From an uncultured Pelagibacteraceae bacterium (GTDB taxonomy: Bacteria; Pseudomonadota; Alphaproteobacteria; Pelagibacterales; Pelagibacteraceae), in the NCBI GenBank assembly GCA_902596925.1, contig CACJVT010000006.1, positions 1-64,000 of the forward strand: 64,000 nt of DNA, read 5' to 3'. The notes beneath the pieces were generated by a model. The model made no database searches, was not told the DNA's origin, and saw only the letters and a program-made list of their open reading frames with translations. Numbering within the stretch: the stretch's first letter is position 1; each line of letters begins with the position of its first letter. The position numbers and the translations under genes are program-made. Positions 27,024 to 36,449 of this stretch are shown here, piece by piece.

Positions 27024-27767
27024 ATGCTAATTTTAGGAGATATTGGAAATTCGGTAACTAAATTATTTTTAGTAAATTCTAAAGATAAAATTTTAAAAAA
27101 AATAAGTTTACCTTCAAAATTAATAACAAACTCAATTCTAAATAGAAAATTTAAAATTTTAACAAAAGATTTTAAAAATATTGAAAAAATACTAATTTGT
27201 AGTGTTGTCCCAGAAACCTTTAATTCTATAAAAAAATTTATATCAAAAAAAACTAAAATTAAATGTTATGAAATAAAAGATCTCAATTTAAAATCTATCC
27301 TAAATATAAAAGCTAATTTTAAACAGGTTGGTTCTGACAGACTAGCTAATGCAATAAGTCTTATGAAACCTAACAAGAATTTTATTATCTTAGATTTTGG
27401 TACAGCTACAACATTTGATGTATTAGTAAGCAATACTTATAGAGGAGGAGTTATTGCTCCCGGTATAAGTATTTCATTGAATACCTTAACTGATAAAGCT
27501 TCTTTGATTCCTAAAATTAATCTAAAAAAAATCAAAAAAGTAATTGGAATTGATACAAATTCTGCTGTTAGATCAGGTTTTTTTTGGGGCTATGCAGGCT
27601 TAATTGACAATATAATTAATTTGATTAAGAAAGAAACAAGAAAATCTTATAAGGTTGTTATTACGGGTGGCTTTTCTCAATTATTTAAAAATTCAATAAA
27701 AACAAAAGTTATTGAAAACAAAAATATCACTGTTAAGGGTCTTATAAAAATTTCTAAATTACTTTAA
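27024..27767 (+). CDS. coaX: Type III pantothenate kinase
   Basis: Phosphorylates pantothenate in the first step of coenzyme A synthesis. It is 247 aa, the usual CoaX length. ASKHA-fold motifs are visible: the N-terminal phosphate loop GDIGNSVTK, the VGSDRLAN motif with the catalytic Asp, ILDFGTATTFDV, and GGVIAPGIS, followed by a C-terminal VITGGF. CoaX enzymes need a monovalent cation and are not feedback-inhibited by CoA. It lies 8 bp after birA and 3 bp before rnj. Confidence 0.92.
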   Translation: MLILGDIGNSVTKLFLVNSKDKILKKISLPSKLITNSILNRKFKILTKDFKNIEKILICSVVPETFNSIKKFISKKTKIKCYEIKDLNLKSILNIKANFKQVGSDRLANAISLMKPNKNFIILDFGTATTFDVLVSNTYRGGVIAPGISISLNTLTDKASLIPKINLKKIKKVIGIDTNSAVRSGFFWGYAGLIDNIINLIKKETRKSYKVVITGGFSQLFKNSIKTKVIENKNITVKGLIKISKLL

Positions 27768-27770
27768 TAA

Positions 27771-29429
27771 ATGAAAGAAGAGTTATTATTTTGTCCATTA
27801 GGTGGATCTGGTGAAATTGGGATGAACATGAATTTGTTCGGCTATGGTTTACCAGGTGAGCACAAATGGATTATGGTTGATATAGGGGTTACTTTTGCAG
27901 ATGATACATATCCTGGAATAGATTTAATTTATCCAGATCCAGGATTTATTGTTGAAAAGAAAGATAATTTATTAGGTATAGTTCTTACTCATGCCCATGA
28001 AGATCACATTGGAGCAATCGCACATTTATGGCCAAAACTTCAATGCAAGATATACGCAACACCTTTTACAGCTGTTTTGATAAAGGAAAAATTCAAAGAA
28101 AAAAATATTGATATTACTAAAGATCTACAAATTGTTGAACTTAATGGAAATATCTCATTAGAAAAATTTGATATTGAATACATTACTTTGACTCATTCAA
28201 TTTTAGAACCAAATGGTTTGAGAATTAAAACTCCAGCAGGCGTAATTCTACATACTGGAGATTGGAAAGTTGATCCAAATCCATTAATCGGAGATGAAAT
28301 TAATTCTAAAAGGTTAAAAGAAATAGGTGATGAAGGTGTTTTAGCTATGATTTGTGACTCAACAAATGTTTTTAGTGCTGGAAGATCAGGATCAGAATTA
28401 GATGTCAGAAAAAATTTGCTGAACATAGTTAATCGATTAAAGAAAAAAATTATCATTACTTCTTTCGCGTCCAATGTAGCAAGAATGGAAACAGCCTTTT
28501 ACTGTGCTGAAAAATCTGGAAGACAGATATCATTAGTTGGAAGATCGATGCATAGAATTTATAAGGCTGCAAGACAATGCGGATATTTAAAAAATACAAT
28601 TGAACCCATTGATCCTAGAGATGCAAAAAATTTTTCTAGAGAAAAAATTCTTTATCTATGCACAGGTAGCCAAGGTGAGCCAATGGGTGCAATGATGAGA
28701 ATTGCAAATTATATCCATCCAGATGTATTTATTGAGAAAGGTGACGCTGTTATTTTTTCATCAAAAATTATCCCTGGAAATGAAAAAAAACTTTATAAAC
28801 TTCATAATCAATTAGTGAAAGATGGTATAGAGGTCATCTCTGAGGAGACTGAGTTCATTCATGTATCAGGGCATCCAAATCGAGAAGATCTTAAAGATAT
28901 GTATCAATGGGTTAAACCACAATGTGTTATCCCAGTCCACGGAGAGCACCGACATATGATAGAACATATTAATTTTGCAAAAGAAATGCAGGTTCCCCAT
29001 CCTGTTCAAGTTGAAAATGGAGATATTGTAAAATTATCTCCTGGTGATAAACCAGAAGTTTACGATAAAGCACCAAGCGGAAGATTGTATTTGGATGGCA
29101 ATGTAAGTGTGGAAGAGGATTCTCAGTCTATAAAAGACAGAAGAAACCTAAGTAGTAATGGTTATCTAGAAATTACAATTTTAATTACTCCAAAAGGAAA
29201 TATCCACAACACCCCTATAATAACCTTCAGAGGTTTACCTATTTATGAGAAAGAGGAGTTTTTATATGGATTAGAAGATGAAATTGAAAAAACAACAAGA
29301 ACATTTAAACTTGGTAATAAACAGCAAGAGCACAATTTAATAGATGCGCTAAAAATTGCTTGTCGTAAATTTACTAAAGAAAAAACTGGAAAAAAACCTT
29401 TCGCTAATATTAACCTGGTTAAGATTTAA
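27771..29429 (+). CDS. rnj: Ribonuclease J
   Basis: Metallo-beta-lactamase/beta-CASP ribonuclease with 5'-3' exonuclease and endonuclease activity in mRNA turnover and rRNA maturation. It is 552 aa. The zinc motif HAHEDHIGA, a downstream HTGDWKVD and the beta-CASP segments CTGSQGEPMGAM and HVSGHPNREDL are all present, followed by PVHGEHRH. The C-terminal domain is complete. It overlaps the DUF1467 gene by one base. In many alphaproteobacteria a methylmalonyl-CoA epimerase gene sits between rnj and DUF1467; here it is absent. Confidence 0.95.
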   Translation: MKEELLFCPLGGSGEIGMNMNLFGYGLPGEHKWIMVDIGVTFADDTYPGIDLIYPDPGFIVEKKDNLLGIVLTHAHEDHIGAIAHLWPKLQCKIYATPFTAVLIKEKFKEKNIDITKDLQIVELNGNISLEKFDIEYITLTHSILEPNGLRIKTPAGVILHTGDWKVDPNPLIGDEINSKRLKEIGDEGVLAMICDSTNVFSAGRSGSELDVRKNLLNIVNRLKKKIIITSFASNVARMETAFYCAEKSGRQISLVGRSMHRIYKAARQCGYLKNTIEPIDPRDAKNFSREKILYLCTGSQGEPMGAMMRIANYIHPDVFIEKGDAVIFSSKIIPGNEKKLYKLHNQLVKDGIEVISEETEFIHVSGHPNREDLKDMYQWVKPQCVIPVHGEHRHMIEHINFAKEMQVPHPVQVENGDIVKLSPGDKPEVYDKAPSGRLYLDGNVSVEEDSQSIKDRRNLSSNGYLEITILITPKGNIHNTPIITFRGLPIYEKEEFLYGLEDEIEKTTRTFKLGNKQQEHNLIDALKIACRKFTKEKTGKKPFANINLVKI

Positions 29430-29674
29430 TGAGCCTTACAGGTTTAGCAATAATCTATATAATTATTTGGTGGATAATTTTCTTTGCAATTCTACCAATA
29501 GATGTAGAGAGAAATAAAGTGATTAAAATTGAAGGAGAAGATCCAGGTTCCCCAGAAAATCCAAAAATGTTTAAGAAATTTGTTTATTGTACTGTAATTA
29601 CAACAGTTTTATTTATAATCATTTATTTACTTATGAAATTTGAATATTTAAATTTAAGAAATATAATCACTTAA
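29429..29674 (+). CDS. DUF1467 family membrane protein
   Basis: Small inner-membrane protein of 81 aa with two helices (about residues 5-23 and 51-69) joined by a polar loop. The loop EGEDPGSPENPKMFKKF matches the DUF1467 pattern in which a GxDPGAP-like stretch precedes the second helix. Function is unknown. In alphaproteobacteria it is regularly found between rnj and proS, as here, with junctions of 1 bp on each side. Confidence 0.8.
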   Translation: MSLTGLAIIYIIIWWIIFFAILPIDVERNKVIKIEGEDPGSPENPKMFKKFVYCTVITTVLFIIIYLLMKFEYLNLRNIIT

Positions 29675-29675
29675 A

Positions 29676-31010
29676 ATGTATATTTCACAATCATTTATTC
29701 CAATTTTAAAAAATAATCCTTCAGAAGCAAAAATAAAATCACATCAATTAATGTTACGTGTAGGGATGATCAAACAATCATCTGCAGGGATTTACTCGTG
29801 GTTACCATTAGGTTTCAAAGTCATGAAAAAAATTGAAGATATTGTTAGAGAAGAGCAAAACAAAATTGGAGCTCAAGAAATTTTAATGCCAACAATACAA
29901 TCAAGTGAGATATGGAAAGAGAGTGGTCGATATGAGGACTATGGTGAGGAAATGCTAAGAATAAAAGACCGTCAAAATCGTGAAATGCTTTATGGACCAA
30001 CTAATGAGGAACTTGTAACAGATATATTCAGAGCTTCAGTGAAATCTTATAAATCACTTCCACAACTTTTATATCATATTCAATGGAAATTTAGAGACGA
30101 GATTAGACCACGATTTGGAATAATGAGATGCAGAGAGTTTTATATGAAAGATGCTTACTCATTTGATATTTCTGATGAGGAAGCTTTATTTTCTTATAAT
30201 AAATTTTTCTTATCGTATTTAAAAACTTTTAAAAGATTAGATCTTACTGCCATTCCAATGGCTGCTGACACTGGACCTATAGGAGGTAACCTTTCTCATG
30301 AGTTTATTATTTTAGCTGAAACTGGTGAAAGTAAAATTTACACGGATAAGAGAATTTTTGATTTAAAAAGTGAGGGCACAAAATTAGAAAAAAAATCGTT
30401 AGAAGACCTGAGAAAAAAATACGAAGAATTTTATTCAGTTACTGATGAAAAATTTAACAAGAATGAGTTTGAAAAAAAAGTTTCAGAAACTAATCGGTTA
30501 AAAACTAAAGGTATTGAGGTTGGTCATATATTTTATTTTGGTGACAAATATTCAAAACCAATGGGTGCTTCAGTAGATCTTCCTGGTGGTAAAAAAGATT
30601 TTGTTAAAATGGGCTCATACGGCATAGGGGTTTCAAGGTTAGTAGGCGCAATTATAGAGGCAAAATACGATGAGAAAAATCAAATCATGAAATGGCCAAT
30701 ATCTGTTGCACCATATGAGATTGGAATAATACCAATGATAAATAAAAATGATAATTCAGCTTTAGAAAAAGCAAATAAGATAAATTTTGAATTAAAAAAA
30801 AACAACATTGATGTAATAATTGATGATACTGATGAAAATTTTTCATCAAAAATAAAGAAGATGAATTTAATAGGTGCTCCGTATCAAATAATAATAGGTA
30901 AACAAACTGAGGGTGACTTAATAGAATTTAAAGAAGTTGGAAAAGACACTCAAAAATTAAAAATAACTCAAATAATAGAAATAATTAAAAAACAAAAAGA
31001 GAAAAATTGA
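29676..31010 (+). CDS. proS: Prolyl-tRNA synthetase (short form without editing domain)
   Basis: Class II synthetase charging tRNA-Pro. It is 444 aa, much shorter than the roughly 570-aa bacterial type, because the insertion (editing) domain between motifs 2 and 3 is missing; this is the usual alphaproteobacterial form. Motif 2 (FRDEIRPRFGIMRCREFYMKD, read in parts) and motif 3 (GSYGIGVSRLVGAI) are clear, and the anticodon-binding domain follows. It overlaps lolC by 4 bp. Confidence 0.95.
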   Translation: MYISQSFIPILKNNPSEAKIKSHQLMLRVGMIKQSSAGIYSWLPLGFKVMKKIEDIVREEQNKIGAQEILMPTIQSSEIWKESGRYEDYGEEMLRIKDRQNREMLYGPTNEELVTDIFRASVKSYKSLPQLLYHIQWKFRDEIRPRFGIMRCREFYMKDAYSFDISDEEALFSYNKFFLSYLKTFKRLDLTAIPMAADTGPIGGNLSHEFIILAETGESKIYTDKRIFDLKSEGTKLEKKSLEDLRKKYEEFYSVTDEKFNKNEFEKKVSETNRLKTKGIEVGHIFYFGDKYSKPMGASVDLPGGKKDFVKMGSYGIGVSRLVGAIIEAKYDEKNQIMKWPISVAPYEIGIIPMINKNDNSALEKANKINFELKKNNIDVIIDDTDENFSSKIKKMNLIGAPYQIIIGKQTEGDLIEFKEVGKDTQKLKITQIIEIIKKQKEKN

Positions 31011-32239
31011 TTTCTACTTTAGAAAAAGAAATTACGTTCAGGTTTTTGAAAGCTAGAAAAAAAGATGGCTTTTTAAATGTTATTTCAATTTTTTCCTTTA
31101 TAGGTATCAGTCTTGGTGTTGCCGTTTTAATTATTGTTATGTCTGTTATGAATGGTTTTCGAACTGAACTAATCAATAAGATTGTTGGTTTTAATGCCCA
31201 TATAACTGTCAAACCATATGAAAATATAATTGAAATTGAAAAGCTAAAACAAAACAATTTAAAACTTATTTCTAATGAATTGATTTTGAGTAATTCAGGT
31301 GAAGCTATAATGATTAAAAGCGAGACCTCTAAAGGAATATTATTGCGAGGTTATACAAATAATGATTTCCCAAAACTTGAACTAGTTAAGAATAAAAATT
31401 TTTTAGGCAATAGAAATAACTTAAGTAAAAATTTTATCTCAATTGGAAAAGAACTCAGTTTTACTTTAAATCTTGATATAGGTGATGATATTACAATTAT
31501 GTCCTCAAGTGGAATTGAGACTATAATAGGTAATATACCTAAACAAAAAACCTTTACAGTTGTATCAATTTTTGAAAGTGGACTTGTTGATTTCGATAAC
31601 AATATAGCTTTTATAAATTTATCAACTTTAGAGGAGTTCTTTAATCTAAATAAGGATGATAGAAATTTAGAAATTTATCTTAAAAATCCTCAAAAAATTG
31701 AAGACCAAAAAGAAATAGTACAGAAAATTTTTAAAAATGAATTTGTATATTCTTGGTCGGATATGAATAGTGCACTTTTTTCAGCTCTTAAGGTTGAGAG
31801 AAATGTAATGTTTATAATATTATCTTTAATTATTATTGTAGCTGCATTTAATATTATCTCTGGTTTAACGATATTAGTTAAAAACAAAACAAAAGATATT
31901 GCTATACTAAAATCTATTGGTGTACTTAATAAATCAATCATAAAAATATTTTTTTTAGTTGGAGTAATCATAGGAACCTCAGCTACAATTTTTGGTATTA
32001 TTCTTGGTGTTACTTTTTCAATTTATGTAGAAAATTTAAGACAATTTTTAAGTACATTATTTAATATTAGTTTATTTCCAGAAGAAATATATTTTTTAAG
32101 CACAATGCCTTCAGAGATAAACACACCATCAATTTTATTAATCTCGTTGTGCTCAATAACTATTACAATCATCGTTTCAATTTTCCCTGCTTTAAAAGCA
32201 GCAAAACTAGATCCTGTTAAAGCATTAAAATATGAATAA
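31007..32239 (+). CDS. lolC: Lipoprotein-releasing ABC transporter permease (LolC/LolE type)
   Basis: Inner-membrane permease of the Lol system, which extracts outer-membrane lipoproteins and hands them to LolA. It is 410 aa with one N-terminal helix, a large MacB-like periplasmic domain and three C-terminal helices with the FtsX fold. The N-terminal RFLKARKKDGFLNVISIFSFIGI segment (read in parts) is typical. The start is TTG at 31007, overlapping the proS stop TGA; no in-frame ATG exists before the first helix. Only one LolC/E-type gene is present, so it may work as a homodimer with LolD. Confidence 0.92.
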   Translation: MISTLEKEITFRFLKARKKDGFLNVISIFSFIGISLGVAVLIIVMSVMNGFRTELINKIVGFNAHITVKPYENIIEIEKLKQNNLKLISNELILSNSGEAIMIKSETSKGILLRGYTNNDFPKLELVKNKNFLGNRNNLSKNFISIGKELSFTLNLDIGDDITIMSSSGIETIIGNIPKQKTFTVVSIFESGLVDFDNNIAFINLSTLEEFFNLNKDDRNLEIYLKNPQKIEDQKEIVQKIFKNEFVYSWSDMNSALFSALKVERNVMFIILSLIIIVAAFNIISGLTILVKNKTKDIAILKSIGVLNKSIIKIFFLVGVIIGTSATIFGIILGVTFSIYVENLRQFLSTLFNISLFPEEIYFLSTMPSEINTPSILLISLCSITITIIVSIFPALKAAKLDPVKALKYE

Positions 32240-32915
32240 TTTTATTAAACTTTCAAATATTTCTAAGTCTTTTACTCACCAAAAAAATCTAAGAGTTTTG
32301 AAAAAACTGACATATAATTTTAAACTTGGAAAAATTTATTCTTTAATGGGACCTTCTGGTTCTGGAAAATCAACATTATTAAACTTGTTGTCATTAATTG
32401 ATAGACCATCAGCTGGCACAATGAAATATGGAAATAAACAAATCGATTTTAAAAATTCTAACTATAACGATATTTTAAGAGCGAATAAAATTGGAATTAT
32501 ATATCAACAAGACAATTTGCTTCCGGATTTTACAGCTTTAGAAAACGTATACTTGGCTAATCTAGCGATTGAAAAAAATAAAGAAATTTCGTTAATAAAA
32601 TCAGAGAAATTATTAAAAAAAGTTGGTTTGTCGAAACGAATTTACCATTATCCTGCAGAACTTTCTGGAGGTGAAAAACAAAGAGTATCAATAGCGAGAG
32701 CTTTAATTAACGACCCTCAAGTTATCTTAGCTGATGAACCAACAGGAAGTTTAGATCTAGAAACTGCAAAGAATATTTTTGATCTTTTAAAAAAACAAAT
32801 AAATGCAAACCGACTGATAATCTTTGCAACTCATAATAGATTTTTTGCTAAAAAGGCAGATTGCATGTTGGAAATAGTTAATGGTAATATAAAAATCATT
32901 AATGCAAAAGTCTAA
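32232..32915 (+). CDS. lolD: Lipoprotein-releasing system ATP-binding protein LolD
   Basis: ABC ATPase driving lipoprotein release with LolC/E. It is 227 aa with Walker A GPSGSGKST, Q-loop IYQQDNLLPDFTALENV, signature LSGGEKQRVSIARAL, Walker B VILADEPTGSLD and a switch His in ATHN. It overlaps lolC by 8 bp and dnaE by 14 bp. Confidence 0.94.
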   Translation: MNNFIKLSNISKSFTHQKNLRVLKKLTYNFKLGKIYSLMGPSGSGKSTLLNLLSLIDRPSAGTMKYGNKQIDFKNSNYNDILRANKIGIIYQQDNLLPDFTALENVYLANLAIEKNKEISLIKSEKLLKKVGLSKRIYHYPAELSGGEKQRVSIARALINDPQVILADEPTGSLDLETAKNIFDLLKKQINANRLIIFATHNRFFAKKADCMLEIVNGNIKIINAKV

Positions 32916-35900
32916 TTTTGAAAATTTTAATCATCTAAAAATACATTCTCAATTTTCTATTTGTGAAGGAGCTATCAAGTTAGATGATTTAAAAGATATT
33001 TCTAAAGATAATAAAATAAAAGCAATAGGTTTGTGTGACACCTCCAATCTATGTGGTGCATTAGAGTTTGCTGAAAAATTATCTAAATCTGGATCTCAAC
33101 CAATAATTGGAACTCAAATTAATTTTAAATTAGGTGATACTACAGGTCTTATACCTTTATTCGCATTAAATGAAGATGGATATAAAACAATAATAAAGTT
33201 GTCTTCATTATCTTTTTTAAAAAATGACGAGCTTTCTGAACCTCATTTAGATTTTGATGAGCTACTAAATAAAAATAAAGGAGTAGCAATATTTTCTGGA
33301 ACGGTTAATGGTTTTTTTGGACAATTATTCAATAAAGGTAAATTTACTGAAATTCATGAAATTTTTTTAAATTTAAAAGATAATTATGGTGATAGATTTT
33401 ATATTGAAATACAGCGTCATGGTGATTTAAATGAAAAAGAGTTTGAAAAATTTAATTTAACAAGTTCAAAAAAATTAGATATTCCTCTAATTGCTACTAA
33501 TGAAGTATTTTACATAGATAAAGATATGCATGAGGCACACGATGCATTGATATGTATAAAAAATAAAACTTATGTAAATGAAAAAAATAGAGTTAGATTT
33601 AGTAATCAGCATTATCTTAAAACCAATTCAGAAATGGTTGATTTATTTGCTGATTTACCCGTAGCATTAGAAAATAATTATAACTTTCCATTTCGATGTA
33701 ATTTTAGACCTTTATCATCTAAACCTATATTGCCTAATATCAGTTCTGACAAAGGTGTCAGTGCAGATGAAATTTTAAAGAAAAACTCATTAGATGGTCT
33801 TAATAAAAAATTTATAAAGCTATTAAATTTAAATGAAAAAGATTTTTTATCTGACAAAAATTATTTGAAATATAAAGATAGATTAGACCATGAATTAGAA
33901 ATTATAATTAAAATGAATTATGCAAGTTATTTTTTAATTGTATCTGACTATATTAAATGGGCAAAAGAAAATGATATACCAGTTGGACCTGGTAGAGGAT
34001 CTGGTGCTGGTTCCTTGGTCGCTTGGTGTCTTTCAATAACTGATGTTGATCCAATAAAATTTAATTTAATTTTTGAGAGATTTTTGAACCCCGACAGAAT
34101 CTCAATGCCTGATTTTGATATAGATTTTTGCGAAGAAAAAAGAGATTTAGTTTTTGAATATTTAACAAGAAAATATGAAAATAGTGTAGCTCATATAATC
34201 ACATTTGGAAAATTAAAAGCCAGAATGGTTATTAGAGACGTTGGGCGTGTTTTAGGATTGGCTTATGGTTTTGTCGATAGTATATCAAAAATGATACCGT
34301 TTGATCCATCGAGGCCACAAAATCTAACAGAATGTATAGCTGGAGAGCCACGACTTCAAAAACTGATAAATGAGGATAGCAGAGTAAAAAAACTTACAGA
34401 TCTTTCATTAAAATTAGAGGGACTAAATAGAAATGTTGCAACACATGCTGCAGGTGTAGTTATAGCAGACAAAGAGTTAACTGAGATGGTCCCATTATAT
34501 AAGGACGCAGCATCTGACTTATTATTACCTTCAACACAATTTGATATGTACTCAGCTGAAAATGCAGGATTAATTAAGTTTGATTTTTTGGGATTAAAAA
34601 CTCTAACAGTTATAAATAACACTCAAAAACTAATAAGAAAAAAAGATAAAAAATTTAATATCGAAAATATAAATTTTGAAGATCAAAAAGTTTTTGATTT
34701 ATTGTCATCTGGCAAAACTGTTGGTTTATTTCAAATTGAAAGTGCTGGAATGCGTGAAGCATTGATGCAAATGAAACCGAATCACATAGAAGATATTATT
34801 GCCTTAGTTGCACTTTATAGACCAGGTCCAATGAGCAATATACCAGTTTATAATGATTGCAAACATGGAAAAAAAACACCCGATTATTTACATCCTTTAC
34901 TTGAGGATATTTTACGACCTACTTATGGAGTGATAATTTACCAAGAGCAAGTAATGCAAATTGCACAAAAGCTTTCTGGTTTCACTGCTGGTCAGGCAGA
35001 TATTTTAAGAAGAGCTATGGGTAAAAAGAAAAGAGCGGAATTAGAAAAACAAAAACAAAGTTTTATTTCTGGTGCTGTAAACAATGGAATTAGCAAAGAT
35101 GTTGCTGCAGGAATATTTTTGAAAATAGAGCCTTTTGCAGAATATGGTTTTAACAAAAGTCATGCAGCTGCATATGCAATTATATCTTATCAAACAGCTT
35201 ATCTTAAAACATATTATCCTAAAGAGTTTATTGCTGCATCAATGACCATGGATATTTCTAATCAAAATAAATTAAGTGAATTTTATGAAGAATTAAAAAG
35301 GTTAAATATTGAAATAGTTAGACCAGATATAAACGAATGTTATGCTGATTTTAGGACTGATGGAGAAAAATTTTACTATGCATTAGGTGCCATCAAAGCT
35401 GTTGGATATGAAGCAGTTTCAAATATTGTTGAAGAAAGATTGAAAAATGGAAAATTTAGCTCGATAAACAATTTTTTGAATAGAGTAAATCCAAAAGATA
35501 TAAACAAATTACAGCTAGAAGGTTTGGTAAAAGCAGGAGCGTTTGACAATATAAGTTCAAATAGACAATCACTTTTTAATTCAATACCAAATTTTATTAC
35601 TAAATCTAAAAATATTCATGAAAATAAATCTATTAATCAGATTGATTTATTTGGTGAAAATAATTCTCAAGATAATGAAATAATAATGAATATAGATGAT
35701 TGGAAGTTTGAGGAAAGATTATCGAAAGAATTTGAATCTGTAGGCTTTTTTATATCTGATCACCCTTTAAATCAATTTAAAGAAATATTTAAAGACTATA
35801 ATATTAATGATTACCTTAATTTTAATAGTGATAATGATAAAATGAACTCAAATATTGCCGCAACTTTATTAAAAATACAGGAGAGAAAAACAGCCAAAGG

Positions 35901-36318
35901 TAATTCTTATGCTGTTTTAAAATTGACTGATCTAACTAGTGTTTTTGAATTATTTATTTTTTCTGAAGTTTTAGAGAAAAATCGAGATCTATTGAAAGAG
36001 GGATCATCAATAATATTAACTTTAGCAAAATCTATTTCAGATGAGGAGAATCGATTTAAAAGAATAAATGTTCAGAAAATAGCCTCGCTTTCAGAATTGA
36101 TAAACAAGCCGATTGAGGAAGTGCTTTTCAATTTAAAATCATTAAAGGAATTAAACGAAATTTCAAAAATTATCCCTAATGATGGAAATACAGTTGTTAA
36201 AATTAGATTGAGAGACCAAAACAATGAATTAGACTTTAAGCTAAAAAATAAAAGAAAAATCGATAGGAAAATGTTAAATATAATCAGAAATAAGGAGATT
36301 TCTGCCATTATAAGATAA
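32902..36318 (+). CDS. dnaE: DNA polymerase III alpha subunit
   Basis: Catalytic subunit of the replicative polymerase. It is 1138 aa, the normal DnaE size. The N-terminal PHP domain begins HLKIHSQFSICEGA. The palm domain carries GPGRGSGAGSLVAW and the catalytic acidic motif PDFDIDFC (about residues 398-405). Helix-hairpin-helix and OB-fold regions follow, the latter around ERKTAKGNSYAVLKLTD. The PHP metal ligands look incomplete relative to proofreading PHP enzymes, as is common where DnaQ supplies proofreading. It closes the 22-gene run and is followed by the 131-bp rpsB leader region. Confidence 0.97.
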   Translation: MQKSNFENFNHLKIHSQFSICEGAIKLDDLKDISKDNKIKAIGLCDTSNLCGALEFAEKLSKSGSQPIIGTQINFKLGDTTGLIPLFALNEDGYKTIIKLSSLSFLKNDELSEPHLDFDELLNKNKGVAIFSGTVNGFFGQLFNKGKFTEIHEIFLNLKDNYGDRFYIEIQRHGDLNEKEFEKFNLTSSKKLDIPLIATNEVFYIDKDMHEAHDALICIKNKTYVNEKNRVRFSNQHYLKTNSEMVDLFADLPVALENNYNFPFRCNFRPLSSKPILPNISSDKGVSADEILKKNSLDGLNKKFIKLLNLNEKDFLSDKNYLKYKDRLDHELEIIIKMNYASYFLIVSDYIKWAKENDIPVGPGRGSGAGSLVAWCLSITDVDPIKFNLIFERFLNPDRISMPDFDIDFCEEKRDLVFEYLTRKYENSVAHIITFGKLKARMVIRDVGRVLGLAYGFVDSISKMIPFDPSRPQNLTECIAGEPRLQKLINEDSRVKKLTDLSLKLEGLNRNVATHAAGVVIADKELTEMVPLYKDAASDLLLPSTQFDMYSAENAGLIKFDFLGLKTLTVINNTQKLIRKKDKKFNIENINFEDQKVFDLLSSGKTVGLFQIESAGMREALMQMKPNHIEDIIALVALYRPGPMSNIPVYNDCKHGKKTPDYLHPLLEDILRPTYGVIIYQEQVMQIAQKLSGFTAGQADILRRAMGKKKRAELEKQKQSFISGAVNNGISKDVAAGIFLKIEPFAEYGFNKSHAAAYAIISYQTAYLKTYYPKEFIAASMTMDISNQNKLSEFYEELKRLNIEIVRPDINECYADFRTDGEKFYYALGAIKAVGYEAVSNIVEERLKNGKFSSINNFLNRVNPKDINKLQLEGLVKAGAFDNISSNRQSLFNSIPNFITKSKNIHENKSINQIDLFGENNSQDNEIIMNIDDWKFEERLSKEFESVGFFISDHPLNQFKEIFKDYNINDYLNFNSDNDKMNSNIAATLLKIQERKTAKGNSYAVLKLTDLTSVFELFIFSEVLEKNRDLLKEGSSIILTLAKSISDEENRFKRINVQKIASLSELINKPIEEVLFNLKSLKELNEISKIIPNDGNTVVKIRLRDQNNELDFKLKNKRKIDRKMLNIIRNKEISAIIR

Positions 36319-36326
36319 TTTTAAGC

Positions 36327-36355
36327 TTGTTAAATAAACAAAATCTTTGTAAATA
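36327..36355 (+). promoter_or_regulatory. Possible rpsB promoter
   Basis: TTGTTA (36327-36332), a 17-bp spacer and TAAATA (36350-36355) lie in the only open stretch before the rpsB leader. The -10 is weak, and in DNA this AT-rich such matches are common, so this is tentative. Confidence 0.3.
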
Positions 36356-36380
36356 GATTTCTAATTTAAACAAAAACGCA

Positions 36381-36443
36381 CACAGTTTTTGGTTTTATAC
36401 CTCCGGTCCTTAATTGGAAATAACTGTGGTGGCTTAACCGGGA
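36381..36443 (+). ncRNA. rpsB 5' leader, candidate S2 autoregulatory pseudoknot
   Basis: Two helices can be drawn in an H-type pseudoknot order. CACAGTT (36381-36387) pairs with AACTGTG (36422-36428). CCGGT (36403-36407) lies inside that loop but pairs with ACCGG (36437-36441) outside it. A small GGT/ACC hairpin (36391-36401) sits between them. The second helix covers the start of the likely Shine-Dalgarno GGGA (36440-36443), 7 bases before the rpsB ATG. Closing it would block initiation, which fits feedback by ribosomal protein S2. S2-type leaders before rpsB are known in bacteria; membership here is inferred from pairing alone. Confidence 0.65.
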
Positions 36444-36449
36444 AAAAAT

